This document shows, piece after piece, positions 39,843-46,829 of a stretch of 64,000 nt of DNA. A program made the position numbers and the translations under genes. The notes beneath the pieces are model-generated. The model saw nothing but the letters and a program-made list of their open reading frames with translations. It was not told where the DNA came from and did no database searches. How positions within the stretch are numbered: position 1 is the stretch's first letter; each line of letters starts with the position of its first letter. The DNA lies in the NCBI GenBank assembly GCA_910575165.1, contig CAJTDS010000004.1:124001-188000 (forward strand), in the 5' to 3' direction. Origin of the DNA: Eggerthellaceae bacterium (GTDB taxonomy: Bacteria > Actinomycetota > Coriobacteriia > Coriobacteriales > Eggerthellaceae).

Positions 39843-40047
39843 CGCCGCGCCCGGGCGGTTCGAGGGCTACCCCGACCTTCTCAAATCGGCGGACGTGGCC
39901 GAGATACTGAGGCTAAGCCCCCAGACGGTGCGCCGCCTCATGGCATCCGGAGAGATTCCGGGCGCCTTCAAGGTCGGGGCCTTGTGGTACGTGGCGAAGG
40001 CGGCCTTCGCCCGGTTCGCGGACGGGGGCGCCCATGCCGAGGGCTAG
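39823..40047 (+). CDS. excisionase-like MerR/HTH_17 DNA-binding protein
   Basis: 74 residues. LLKSADVAEILRLSPQTVRRLMASGEIPGAFKVGALWYVAKAAFARF matches the helix-turn-helix excisionase family (HTH_17). AAGGAGG precedes ATG 39823, which overlaps the XRE gene. Likely directs excision with the integrase (Xis role), inferred from size, fold and position. Overlaps the next ORF by 14 nt. Confidence 0.8.
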   Translation: MEQTPHDAAPGRFEGYPDLLKSADVAEILRLSPQTVRRLMASGEIPGAFKVGALWYVAKAAFARFADGGAHAEG

Positions 40048-40294
40048 GGGTGCCGCGCGCGGCGATGCGCAGGCATATGCACAGGCATATGCACAAGCAT
40101 ATGCGCAGGCATATGCGCAGGCATCGAAAAGCAGCGATGCTGAGGTTGAGGATGAGGTAGTAGTAGGAGAACCCCCCTACAGTCCCCCCATGCACGGCAC
40201 GGCCCCGACGCGATCGGAGATAGCCCGCAGGATGGCGGAGGTGAAGGCAGCCGCTGACGAGTGCCGCAGGCGTGCCGAGGCGGCGGAGGGCTAG
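40034..40294 (+). CDS. small protein with AQAY tandem repeats
   Basis: 86 residues, unrecognised. Residues about 12-31 are AQAY repeated, encoded by 12-bp tandem repeats (40067-40124). The rest is acidic (DAEVEDEVVV) and ends in a helical RSEIARRMAEVKAAADECRRRAE. Start ATG lies inside the excisionase gene; no strong ribosome site, so translation probably depends on coupling. It could be a real protein or simply carry DNA repeats. Confidence 0.5.
   Translation: MPRARGAARGDAQAYAQAYAQAYAQAYAQASKSSDAEVEDEVVVGEPPYSPPMHGTAPTRSEIARRMAEVKAAADECRRRAEAAEG
40067..40124 (+). repeat. 12-bp tandem repeat (iteron-like) within the 40034 ORF
   Basis: Units of GCrCArGCATAT at 40067, 40079, 40091, 40103 and a partial unit at 40115; each contains CATATG at the junction with the next. 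Confidence 0.9.
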
Positions 40295-40297
40295 CGC

Positions 40298-40711
40298 ATG
40301 CCGCCAAGACCTCCATACGGGATGATAAGGCCCGATACAGAGCGCATCGTGTGGGAGGCCATCAGGGCCGGGGAGAGGCGCGACGCGACGTGGTTCGCGC
40401 TCTGGCCGGACGTCGTGGGCATCGTCAGGAGCGGGGACGCCCTGGGCGACGTCGAGGCGGCTTGGCTTGACGGCTACATAGCGTCCAAGGGCCGGCCGGA
40501 CCTGTGCGGGGCCGACGTCCAGACGGCGCAGATACCAAGGGACTGGGCGGCCTCCATGCTGAGATCAGGGGACCGAGGGGCAGAGCGGGCCATCCGGGGG
40601 CTTCAGGACGTGGGCCTTCTTGAGAAGGTTCACGGCGGGATCAAGGGCCACGCCGCCCTTTTCGCCTTGATGCCCCTTCCAGAGGCAGACGCGGCCGACG
40701 AACCGCCCTAG
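40298..40711 (+). CDS. unknown protein of the element, winged-helix-like C terminus
   Basis: 137 residues, no family recognised. GGAGGG lies about 8 nt before ATG 40298. The C-terminal half (WAASMLRSGDRGAERAIRGLQDVGLLEKVHGGIKGHAALFALMPL) has a helix-helix-strand-strand pattern like a winged helix. Uses AGG and ATA codons freely. Sits between two iteron-like arrays, so a replication-initiation or partner role is possible but only inferred from context. Confidence 0.6.
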   Translation: MPPRPPYGMIRPDTERIVWEAIRAGERRDATWFALWPDVVGIVRSGDALGDVEAAWLDGYIASKGRPDLCGADVQTAQIPRDWAASMLRSGDRGAERAIRGLQDVGLLEKVHGGIKGHAALFALMPLPEADAADEPP

Positions 40712-40724
40712 CGGCCGCGTCCTT

Positions 40725-40754
40725 CCCCCGCAGTACATGGGGCGACTGCGGGGG
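40725..40754 (+). repeat. perfect inverted repeat next to 21-bp iterons
   Basis: CCCCCGCAGT (40725-40734) and ACTGCGGGGG (40745-40754), 10-nt spacer. The left arm shares CCCCCGCA with the direct repeats that follow. Confidence 0.85.
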
Positions 40755-40760
40755 AGAATA

Positions 40761-40814
40761 CCCCCGCACTTGGGGCAAATGCCCCCGCACTTGCCCGAAA
40801 TGCCCCCGCACTTG
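40761..40814 (+). repeat. three 21-bp-spaced direct repeats
   Basis: CCCCCGCACTTG at 40761-40772, 40782-40793 and 40803-40814, exactly two helical turns apart. A 35-codon frame from ATG 40737 to TAA 40844 would encode PPHL repeats, but it has no ribosome site. The rest of 40712-40940 holds three AACCAGA copies and no supported gene. Confidence 0.85.
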
Positions 40815-40940
40815 GTCTTCTGGACCTGGGGTTTTCGTCCGTAACCAGAACTAAACCAGAGCCGGAACCAGAGAGCGCGGCCGGGAAGAGGGAAACCAAC
40901 CGACCGAGTCAACCTTGCTTGTTGAAAGGAGCCAGGGAAG

Positions 40941-41561
40941 ATGGGAACGTACCAGAAGGCCCTTGAGGCCGTCGAAGCCGAGATGCAGAGCGCCGTTGAC
41001 GCGCTATTCAACTCATACCAGAGGGAGGTCGAAAGCAACGCCGACCTTGTTCCGGGCAAGAGAGCCGTTCTGGACAGAACGGCGGCGGCGAAGTACCAAG
41101 CCGCGTCCCAGGCCGCCAAGGAGCGGGCGCTGGCGAAGGAGGGGCCGCTGTTCGAGGACTTGCGCCGAGACGTTGAGAAGGCCCTCACGGCCGCGCCCAC
41201 GCCCGAGCAGCTTGCCTATCTCCAGACGCTCTCTCTGCGCCACTCGCTGACCGACGATGACATCAGGACGGCCGCCGTCGCCGTCGCGGGCAACGCTGCG
41301 GCGGAGGCGAACGTGGCGGCGCTCGCCGACAGCCGGGGAATGATCTCGGCGGCGATAACCATCCCGCCGTCGCTCCCCGACTTGCTGCGGCGCATCGACG
41401 ACTTCGAGGAATCGCGCCGCAGGAGCGTCACGAGGTACCGCTCCATTCAGCAAAACGGCCAGGAAGACGACATACACACAATGACCTTCTCCCCAGGCGC
41501 GGGATGGTCGCGGGTTATGGAGGACGCCGAGGGGGCGTTGGAGCGGTACGGAGCCGAATAG
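40941..41561 (+). CDS. helical protein of unknown function in the element
   Basis: 206 residues, not recognised. Mostly charged alpha-helix with probable coiled-coil stretches (YQKALEAVEAEMQSAVDALFNSYQREV and KERALAKEGPLFEDLRRDVEKAL), no signal or membrane segment. GAAAGGAG is about 11 nt before ATG 40941. The composition is compatible with a phage-type scaffold or accessory protein, but no motif supports that; call as hypothetical. Confidence 0.65.
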   Translation: MGTYQKALEAVEAEMQSAVDALFNSYQREVESNADLVPGKRAVLDRTAAAKYQAASQAAKERALAKEGPLFEDLRRDVEKALTAAPTPEQLAYLQTLSLRHSLTDDDIRTAAVAVAGNAAAEANVAALADSRGMISAAITIPPSLPDLLRRIDDFEESRRRSVTRYRSIQQNGQEDDIHTMTFSPGAGWSRVMEDAEGALERYGAE

Positions 41562-41585
41562 GGGCCGCAAGCGGCCGGAATACCT

Positions 41586-41660
41586 AAGGTTCCGCTAAGG
41601 TTCGGTCAAGGTGGGGGGCAAGGTTCAGGCCGGGGAACTACCCAAGGTTCACGCAAGGCT
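41586..41660 (+). repeat. helically phased AAGGTT repeats
   Basis: AAGGTTC at 41586, 41597, 41620 and 41644, with variants AAGGT at 41608 and AAGGCTC at 41655. Spacing is 11, 11, 12, 24 and 11 bp, so copies fall on one face of the helix. Lies in the gap before the 41697 gene. Confidence 0.75.
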
Positions 41661-41696
41661 CGCGCGGGGCGGGGTGCCGCCCGGGGAGGTTACTTG

Positions 41697-42233
41697 ATGT
41701 TCAGGGAGTGGACGCTGAGGGAAACGCTGTTCGTGAGGGACTACGCCGGGACGGTGCCGCTCTCGGCGCTCAGCCGCCACCTGCGCCGCGACGCGCGGGA
41801 CGTGGCCCGGGAGTGCGCCCGCCTGGGCGTGCCCTTCGTGTACATGGGGACGCCCCTCTTCTGGTGCGACGAGTGCGCGTCCTGGGCGCGCCGCCTTGAC
41901 AGGTCGGGGCGCTGCGAGAAGTGCAGCAACCGCGCCTATCTCTGCAACATCGAGGCCGAGACGGCCGAGCTGCTGGCGCGCCTGCCCTACGACCAGCGGG
42001 AGACCTACGCCGTCACGGAGGCGGAGCGGGGCGCGAGGGTGCTTGAGCCGCCCCCTCCCCCTCCCAGGGACGAGGGCATGGCCCCACGGGACGCCGTGGC
42101 CGCCGCTACGGCCTATCTTGCGGCCCGCAGCGACTGGGAGGGCAGGAAGGCGAAAAGGGACCGCAGGACGGCCCAGAAGCGCAAGGAGCGCATAAGGGCG
42201 AAGGTGCGGGCGTTGGGAAACGGCCCCGCATGA
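41697..42233 (+). CDS. zinc-ribbon protein of unknown function in the element
   Basis: 178 residues. An HTH-like N terminus (TLRETLFVRDYAGTVPLSALSRHLRRDARDVARECARLGV), a Cys4 site CDEC...CEKC (about 60-81), a Pro-rich linker (EPPPPPPRDE), and a highly basic C terminus (RKAKRDRRTAQKRKERIRAK). Looks nucleic-acid binding; function unknown. GGGGAGG precedes ATG 41697. Ends just before a strong terminator. Confidence 0.65.
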   Translation: MFREWTLRETLFVRDYAGTVPLSALSRHLRRDARDVARECARLGVPFVYMGTPLFWCDECASWARRLDRSGRCEKCSNRAYLCNIEAETAELLARLPYDQRETYAVTEAERGARVLEPPPPPPRDEGMAPRDAVAAATAYLAARSDWEGRKAKRDRRTAQKRKERIRAKVRALGNGPA

Positions 42234-42239
42234 CGCAGG

Positions 42240-42269
42240 AAGGCCCGCCGAACGAATCCGGCGGGCCTT
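42240..42269. terminator. terminator of the element's rightward genes
   Basis: Perfect 11-bp stem AAGGCCCGCCG (42240-42250) / CGGCGGGCCTT (42259-42269), 8-nt loop. It lies between convergent genes and may act both ways. Confidence 0.75.
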
Positions 42270-42294
42270 CGCCTTGCTCTCGGGCCTGCTCTCC

Positions 42295-42513
42295 CTACCG
42301 ACTCCCGCCGGCCCGGCGCGCAAGCTCCGCATCTAGGCTCATGAGGCTTCGGGCGCATCCCCACACGATCTCAGCAGCTGCGACGCCCCCTATATGGCTC
42401 TGAACCCCCAGCAGCGAAGGTGCCTCTGCCAGGTCGGCCAGGGCGGCCGCAGTCGCAGCGATGGAACAGCGGGCATCGTACACCAGGCCGTCAAACTCTT
42501 CTTCTCTTCTCAT
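42295..42513 (-). CDS. small hypothetical protein near attR
   Basis: 72 residues, unrecognised: MRREEEFDGLVYDARC then an alanine-rich helical body ending AELARRAGGSR. Only weak ribosome-site evidence (AAAGGG about 14 nt upstream of ATG). Convergent with the rest of the element. Could be a chance frame in GC-rich DNA. Confidence 0.4.
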   Translation of the reverse strand: MRREEEFDGLVYDARCSIAATAAALADLAEAPSLLGVQSHIGGVAAAEIVWGCARSLMSLDAELARRAGGSR

Positions 42514-42555
42514 GTCTCACGCTACCCTTTCGAGTCGGCGAAAGGGACACCGGGT

Positions 42556-42588
42556 ATCTGCGAACAATCTGCGAATCATCTGCGAATG
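42556..42588 (+). repeat. right arm-type integrase sites (three copies)
   Basis: ATCTGCGAA at 42556, 42567 and 42578, exactly 11 bp apart; the last two lie in the 23-nt block shared with 37375-37397. A divergent AGATGCGAA follows. The rest up to attR holds GATAA motifs (near 42611, 42653, 42663) and no gene. Confidence 0.8.
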
Positions 42589-42692
42589 CGCACAGATGCG
42601 AACGAGCGCCGATAACCTTAGGCAATTGCAAAACGCCTGATAGATGGGCGCGGATAACTTCCGATAATCGCGCTTCACTGCCGCCTTGCGGA

Positions 42693-42738
42693 ACTCATAA
42701 TCCTTTGGTTGCAGGTTCGAATCCTGCTGGGCGCACCA
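42693..42738 (+). repeat. attR core (partial tRNA-Met copy)
   Basis: Second copy of the 46-nt core. It lacks the acceptor 5' strand and D arm, so it is not a functional tRNA. Confidence 0.92.
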
Positions 42739-42746
42739 GAAACTCG

Positions 42747-42777
42747 AAGCCCGGTCGCCCATGCGGCGCCGGGCTTT
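42747..42777 (+). terminator. original tRNA-Met terminator, displaced beyond attR
   Basis: AAGCCCGG...CCGGGCTTT stem with a short inner CGCC/GGCG extension after one bulged T, ending in TTT. Starts 9 nt after attR, as expected for the ancestral tRNA 3' flank. Confidence 0.65.
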
Positions 42778-42945
42778 CCTTCTGCCGGGCGAAGGCCTTG
42801 GGGCGCTGCTGCTTCGGCGCAACTGTTACTGTGTATTCTTCTCGTTCAAGGCAGAACCCTTCGGGGTGCTGATATACTTCATCATTTGGATAGCTCCGCT
42901 CACGGGGCTGAAAAACGCTTTTGAGGGTAGGGGGTTGTGCCTATC

Positions 42946-45693
42946 ATGGCAACCACGGAACTGGGTCAGCAGAAGGCGAAGAAGCGCCCGTCGTCGAAGA
43001 CGGCGAACCGTCGCAACGTCTGGCTGCTCGTCGCAACGACCATTCTCGTCGTCATCTCGGTCGCGCTGTTCATGCCGCCTTCCGAGAAGATCAACCAGGG
43101 CCTGGACATCCAGGGCGGCCTGTCGGTGGTGCTCACTGCCAAGAGCACCGACGGCGATTCGGTTACCGCCGAGGAGATGGAGAGCTCCCGGGCCATCATC
43201 GAGAGCCGCGTGAACTCGCTGGGCGCCTCCGAAGCGGTGGTGCAGCTGCAGGGCAACGACCAGATCCTGGTGCAGATTCCCGGCCTGTCCGATTCCGAGC
43301 AGGCCCTTGCCACCATCGGCAAGACCGGCCAGCTGGTGCTGGCGCGTCTGGACAGCTTCACCGACGAAGAGATGGTGAAGCAGATTGAGTCCGGCGAGTT
43401 CGAGTCCCAGGGGGTTATCACCGACGAGTTCGGCATGTCGTTCCCCTCCGGCACCACCACCAGCACCATCAAGGTGGAGCCCGGCACCTACACGCCGCTC
43501 GTCACCGGCAGCGAGATTACCAACGTGACCATCGGCCGGCCTTCGGAGACAGCGACCGACTACGGCGTGAACGTGACGCTGAACAGCCAGGGCGCCGCAG
43601 CGTTCGCCCAGGCCACCGAGGAGCTGGCCGCCGATCATGGCCGCATCGTCATCATTTTGGACGACATGGTGGAGTCGGCCCCTGCGGTGCAGGGCGTCAT
43701 CCCCGACGGCCATGTGCAGATCACCGGCGACTACACCATGGACGAGGCCAAGGCCTTGCAGACGGTGCTGCAGTCCGGCAGCCTGCCCGTGTCCTTCGAG
43801 TACGCGCAAAGCCAGGTGGTGGGCCCGACGCTGGGTCAGGACGCCCTGGCCTCCGGCGTGGTGGTGGCCCTCATCGGCATCGCCGTGGTCATGCTCTACC
43901 TGCTTATCTTCTACAAGGGCCTGGGCATCATCACCGCCGCCGCCATGCTGGTGTTCGCGGTGCTGTACCTGGGCATCCTGGCGGCCCTCTCGTCTCTGGG
44001 CCTGTTCAGCTTGTCCCTTGCGGGCGTGGCCGGCATCGTGCTCACCATCGGCATGGCCGCCGACTCATCCATCCTGGTGCTCGAGCGATTTCGCGAGGAG
44101 ATCCGCATGGGCAGAAGCGTGCGCGCCGCCTCGGCCACCGGCGTGCGCCATGCCATCCTGACCTCCATCGACGCCGACCTTGTAACGCTGGTGTCGGCGT
44201 TGTGCCTGTTCTTCCTGGCCAGCGCGTCGGTCAAAGGCTTCGGACTTACGCTGTCGCTGGGCATCTTCTGCGATATCGCGATGATGCTCCTGTTCAAGGC
44301 GCCTATCATCCGCCTGCTGGCGCCGAAGGTCATCGCGAAGAACCCTGGCTTCTGGGACGTGTCCGACTCCCTGGCTGCTGCATCGGCCTACAAGGAGCTC
44401 GCCAAGGTGGAGGGCGTGCCGGTTGCCGAGGCCGAGACCGGCGAGCAGATGAACGCTGCTGAGTCCGAGGCCATCGCTGACGCCGACGCCGGGTCCGCCG
44501 GCAGGCGCGCATCCGAGCGCGTGCGGGCCATCAAGGGCCGCTTCATCAAGTACGACATCAACTTCATGGGCGTGCGCAAGGTCCTGCTGCGCATCGCCGT
44601 GGCCGTCATGGCCTGCTGCGTCATCGCCATCGGCGTGCGGGGGCTCAACTTCGGCATCGAGTTCGTGGGCGGCACCTCCGTGTCGTTCCACGGCACCGGC
44701 GACGTCACCATCGAGCAGATGCGCCAGGCCTGCGACGAGGCCGGCGAGCCCGACGCCGTCATCCAGACCACCGTGGCCGACGGCCAGGAGGGCTTCCTGG
44801 TGCGCACCACCACCGTGAGCGCCGAGGATGCCACGGCCGCCGCGAACCAGGTGGCCGCCACCCTGGGCCTTTCCAGCGAGAACTTCGAGGTGACCACCAT
44901 CGGTCCCGACTGGGGCGCCAGCGTCATCCAAAGCTCGCTCATCGCGTTTCTGGTGTCCATCCTGCTGATCATCGCCTACATCTCGGCGCGCTTCCGCGAC
45001 TACAAGATGGGCATCATGGCCGTGGTGGCGCTCTTCCACGATCTGTTGCTGGTCATCGGCATCTACGCGCTCGTGGGCCGCGAGGTGAACCCCAACACCA
45101 TCGCCGCGCTGCTCACCATCCTGGGCTACTCGCTCTACGACACCGTGGTGGTGTTCCACCGCATCAACGACAACATGTCCGGCGAGGATATCCGCTGCAC
45201 CTTCATGACCATGGCCAACCATTCCATCAACCAGGTGTTCATCCGTACCATCAACACCACGCTGACCTCGTTCATCCCGGTGTTCGCGATGCTTCTGTTC
45301 GGCGGCGAGACGCTGAAGGACTTCGCCTTCGCCATGGCCATCGGCCTGATTGCGGGCTCCTATTCCTCCATCGCCATCGCCACCCCGCTCTACGCTATGT
45401 GGAAGACCAAGGAGCCGCGCTTCGCCAAGCTGCAGAAGAAGTACGGAGACGCGGTGGGCCTGTTCGAGTTCGACCATGCGGGATCTGCGGCCATCGCCCA
45501 GGTCCCCCTGGTGAAGAAGGGGGCCGCTGCTTCCGCGGGCGCTTCCGGCGTGACCGAGTCCCGGGCTGCGGAGGCATCCGAGCAGCGCCGGGCTGCATCG
45601 GCGAGCGCGCCCGAGCCCAAGAAGCCCTCGCGCCCCGCAACCACCGCCAAGCCCCCGCGCGGCCAGCGTAACAAGGTTCCCCACAAGAAGTAG
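42946..45693 (+). CDS. secDF: SecDF protein-export membrane protein (SecD-SecF fusion)
   Basis: 915 residues. SecD half: TM1 near 28-45, the D1 motif GLDIQGGLSVVL, periplasmic P1 domain, then TM2-6 ending near 480. SecF half starts near 530: TM, GIEFVGGTSVSF signature, P domain, TM segments to about 810. The C-terminal 75 residues are Ala/Glu/Lys-rich and end in a very basic KPPRGQRNKVPHKK. Uses proton motive force to pull substrates from SecYEG. ATG 46 is preferred to GTG 42937 on spacing from AGGGGG. No yajC upstream because an element-bearing tRNA precedes it. Confidence 0.95.
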   Translation: MATTELGQQKAKKRPSSKTANRRNVWLLVATTILVVISVALFMPPSEKINQGLDIQGGLSVVLTAKSTDGDSVTAEEMESSRAIIESRVNSLGASEAVVQLQGNDQILVQIPGLSDSEQALATIGKTGQLVLARLDSFTDEEMVKQIESGEFESQGVITDEFGMSFPSGTTTSTIKVEPGTYTPLVTGSEITNVTIGRPSETATDYGVNVTLNSQGAAAFAQATEELAADHGRIVIILDDMVESAPAVQGVIPDGHVQITGDYTMDEAKALQTVLQSGSLPVSFEYAQSQVVGPTLGQDALASGVVVALIGIAVVMLYLLIFYKGLGIITAAAMLVFAVLYLGILAALSSLGLFSLSLAGVAGIVLTIGMAADSSILVLERFREEIRMGRSVRAASATGVRHAILTSIDADLVTLVSALCLFFLASASVKGFGLTLSLGIFCDIAMMLLFKAPIIRLLAPKVIAKNPGFWDVSDSLAAASAYKELAKVEGVPVAEAETGEQMNAAESEAIADADAGSAGRRASERVRAIKGRFIKYDINFMGVRKVLLRIAVAVMACCVIAIGVRGLNFGIEFVGGTSVSFHGTGDVTIEQMRQACDEAGEPDAVIQTTVADGQEGFLVRTTTVSAEDATAAANQVAATLGLSSENFEVTTIGPDWGASVIQSSLIAFLVSILLIIAYISARFRDYKMGIMAVVALFHDLLLVIGIYALVGREVNPNTIAALLTILGYSLYDTVVVFHRINDNMSGEDIRCTFMTMANHSINQVFIRTINTTLTSFIPVFAMLLFGGETLKDFAFAMAIGLIAGSYSSIAIATPLYAMWKTKEPRFAKLQKKYGDAVGLFEFDHAGSAAIAQVPLVKKGAAASAGASGVTESRAAEASEQRRAASASAPEPKKPSRPATTAKPPRGQRNKVPHKK

Positions 45694-45701
45694 CGTTTTT
45701 C

Positions 45702-45741
45702 GGCGCGCCCGGTCGGCCCCATACGACCCGGCGCGCCTTTT
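45702..45741 (+). terminator. terminator after secDF
   Basis: GGCGCGCC (45702-45709) / GGCGCGCC (45730-45737) with an inner GGTCG/CGACC extension past one mismatch, followed by TTTT. Confidence 0.75.
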
Positions 45742-45787
45742 CGCATTCGGTAAGGTGCCGCCGCCGGCGGCTTTCGAAAGGAGAAGC

Positions 45788-46732
45788 ATGGCTGACCAGG
45801 AGAAGGAACCCGTCGTGTTGGTCGAGGAGGAGATGGAGCTCGAGTGCGGCTGCGGATGCTGCGCCGACGGCGACTGCGACGACTGCGAGTACGTCGAGGG
45901 CACCGAGTGGGCCATCCGCGCCGCCGCGTGGGAGCTGGCCGCCCTGGGCCTGCGCTATCCCACCATGGAGCTGGCCGAGATCGCCGCGACGGGGGAGTGG
46001 GTGGATGCCGCCGAGGAGGTGGCCATCGTGCTGGACATGGCGCTGCCCGACGAGTTCGGCGAGTCGGCCCTGGAGTTCGTCGAGGAAGTCGAGGCGACCG
46101 ACATCGAGGGCGACGAAGGAGAGGCTGCGGTCGAGTACGTGTTCGAGATGCCCTCCGAGGAGGATCTGGACGCCTACATGCACAAGCTGCGGGCCGAGGC
46201 CACGCGCCTTATGATCGGAGCGCCGAAGCCGGCCGTGAGCCCCTTCGAGGGCGTGCGCCGGGCCGAAGCCGAGGGCGTGCAGCCGCTGCTGTTCGTGAAC
46301 CCCCATTCCATGGCGGTGGAGCGTTACATGAAGTCCTGCGGCCTGGGACGTCCCAAGGGGACCAACGAGCCGCTCGACCACGTGGCCACCGAGTGCGAGT
46401 TCCTGCAGCATCTGGCCCTGCGCGCCGACGAGGACGCGCTTCTGGCCGAAGCCGCCGAGGCCGGCGACGAGGAGCAGGCGGCGGCCGTGAAGGAGATCAG
46501 GGAGGCCGAGACCCCCGAGCTGCCCGATTCGGAGAACCTGCCGGGCGGCAGCGCCGAGGCGGCCTACGGGCAGTTCGAGTGCGAGCACGTCTTCCCCTGG
46601 ATGAGCGATTTCGCCCAGGCGCTGCACGGCGAATCCCGCATGCCCTTCTTCAAGGACGTGGCCTTGTTCCTGGGGGCCCTTGTGGCCTTCGAGCAGCAGC
46701 GTGCCGAGCAGGCGGCCGAGGACGGGCAGTAG
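45788..46732 (+). CDS. TorD/DmsD-family molecular chaperone with Cys-rich N terminus
   Basis: 314 residues against about 200 for TorD. An N-terminal segment has six cysteines (C20, C22, C24, C25, C30, C33; ECGCGCC...CDDC). The TorD helical bundle follows with RAAAWELAALGLRYPT and the diagnostic PLDHVATECEFLQHLAL near 197-213, then FPWMSDFAQAL. TorD proteins bind Tat signal peptides and assist molybdoenzyme assembly; no molybdoenzyme gene is nearby. The middle contains an extra acidic insert (about 95-135). AAAGGAG precedes ATG. Confidence 0.82.
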   Translation: MADQEKEPVVLVEEEMELECGCGCCADGDCDDCEYVEGTEWAIRAAAWELAALGLRYPTMELAEIAATGEWVDAAEEVAIVLDMALPDEFGESALEFVEEVEATDIEGDEGEAAVEYVFEMPSEEDLDAYMHKLRAEATRLMIGAPKPAVSPFEGVRRAEAEGVQPLLFVNPHSMAVERYMKSCGLGRPKGTNEPLDHVATECEFLQHLALRADEDALLAEAAEAGDEEQAAAVKEIREAETPELPDSENLPGGSAEAAYGQFECEHVFPWMSDFAQALHGESRMPFFKDVALFLGALVAFEQQRAEQAAEDGQ

Positions 46733-46781
46733 TCGGCTCCGTAGTTCCGTTCGCCGAGCGAATCGCACCGTTTTATGTGGA

Positions 46782-46806
46782 AAAGCCGCCGCCTTGGCGG
46801 CTTTCC
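46782..46806 (+). terminator. terminator after the TorD gene
   Basis: Perfect 9-bp stem AAAGCCGCC (46782-46790) / GGCGGCTTT (46796-46804), 5-nt loop. Confidence 0.7.
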
Positions 46807-46829
46807 GCATCTCCGGGAGCCATGAGGCG

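Larger units (their letters stand above)
37260..42738. mobile_element. 5.4-kb integrative element in tRNA-Met(CAT), satellite-like
   Basis: Bounded by a perfect 46-bp direct repeat: attL 37260-37305 (3' part of the intact tRNA) and attR 42693-42738. Unit length 5433 bp. Contents: tyrosine integrase (-), zinc-finger protein (-), then divergently an XRE repressor-like gene, an excisionase-like gene, and five further ORFs (+), plus one small (-) ORF. Arm-type repeats near both ends. No relaxase, FtsK/TraB translocase, capsid, portal or terminase gene is recognisable. Gene order (int and regulator leftward, regulator-excisionase-replication-like genes rightward) recalls phage satellites of the PICI type. 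AGG and ATA codons are more frequent than in flanking genes. Confidence 0.88.

Noticed and set aside
40067-40124. CRISPR-like array
   Set aside because: Units are 12 bp and contiguous without spacers; no cas gene nearby.
40761-40814. CRISPR-like array
   Set aside because: 21-bp period with 9-bp gaps, only three copies, no cas genes.
40565-41200. Minus-strand frame with KCGGI repeats
   Set aside because: Overlaps two plus-strand genes with good ribosome sites; the Cys repeats are the reverse reading of the 21-bp iterons.
42693-42738. Possible second tRNA-Met
   Set aside because: Only the 3' 46 nt are present; no acceptor 5' strand or D arm. It is attR.
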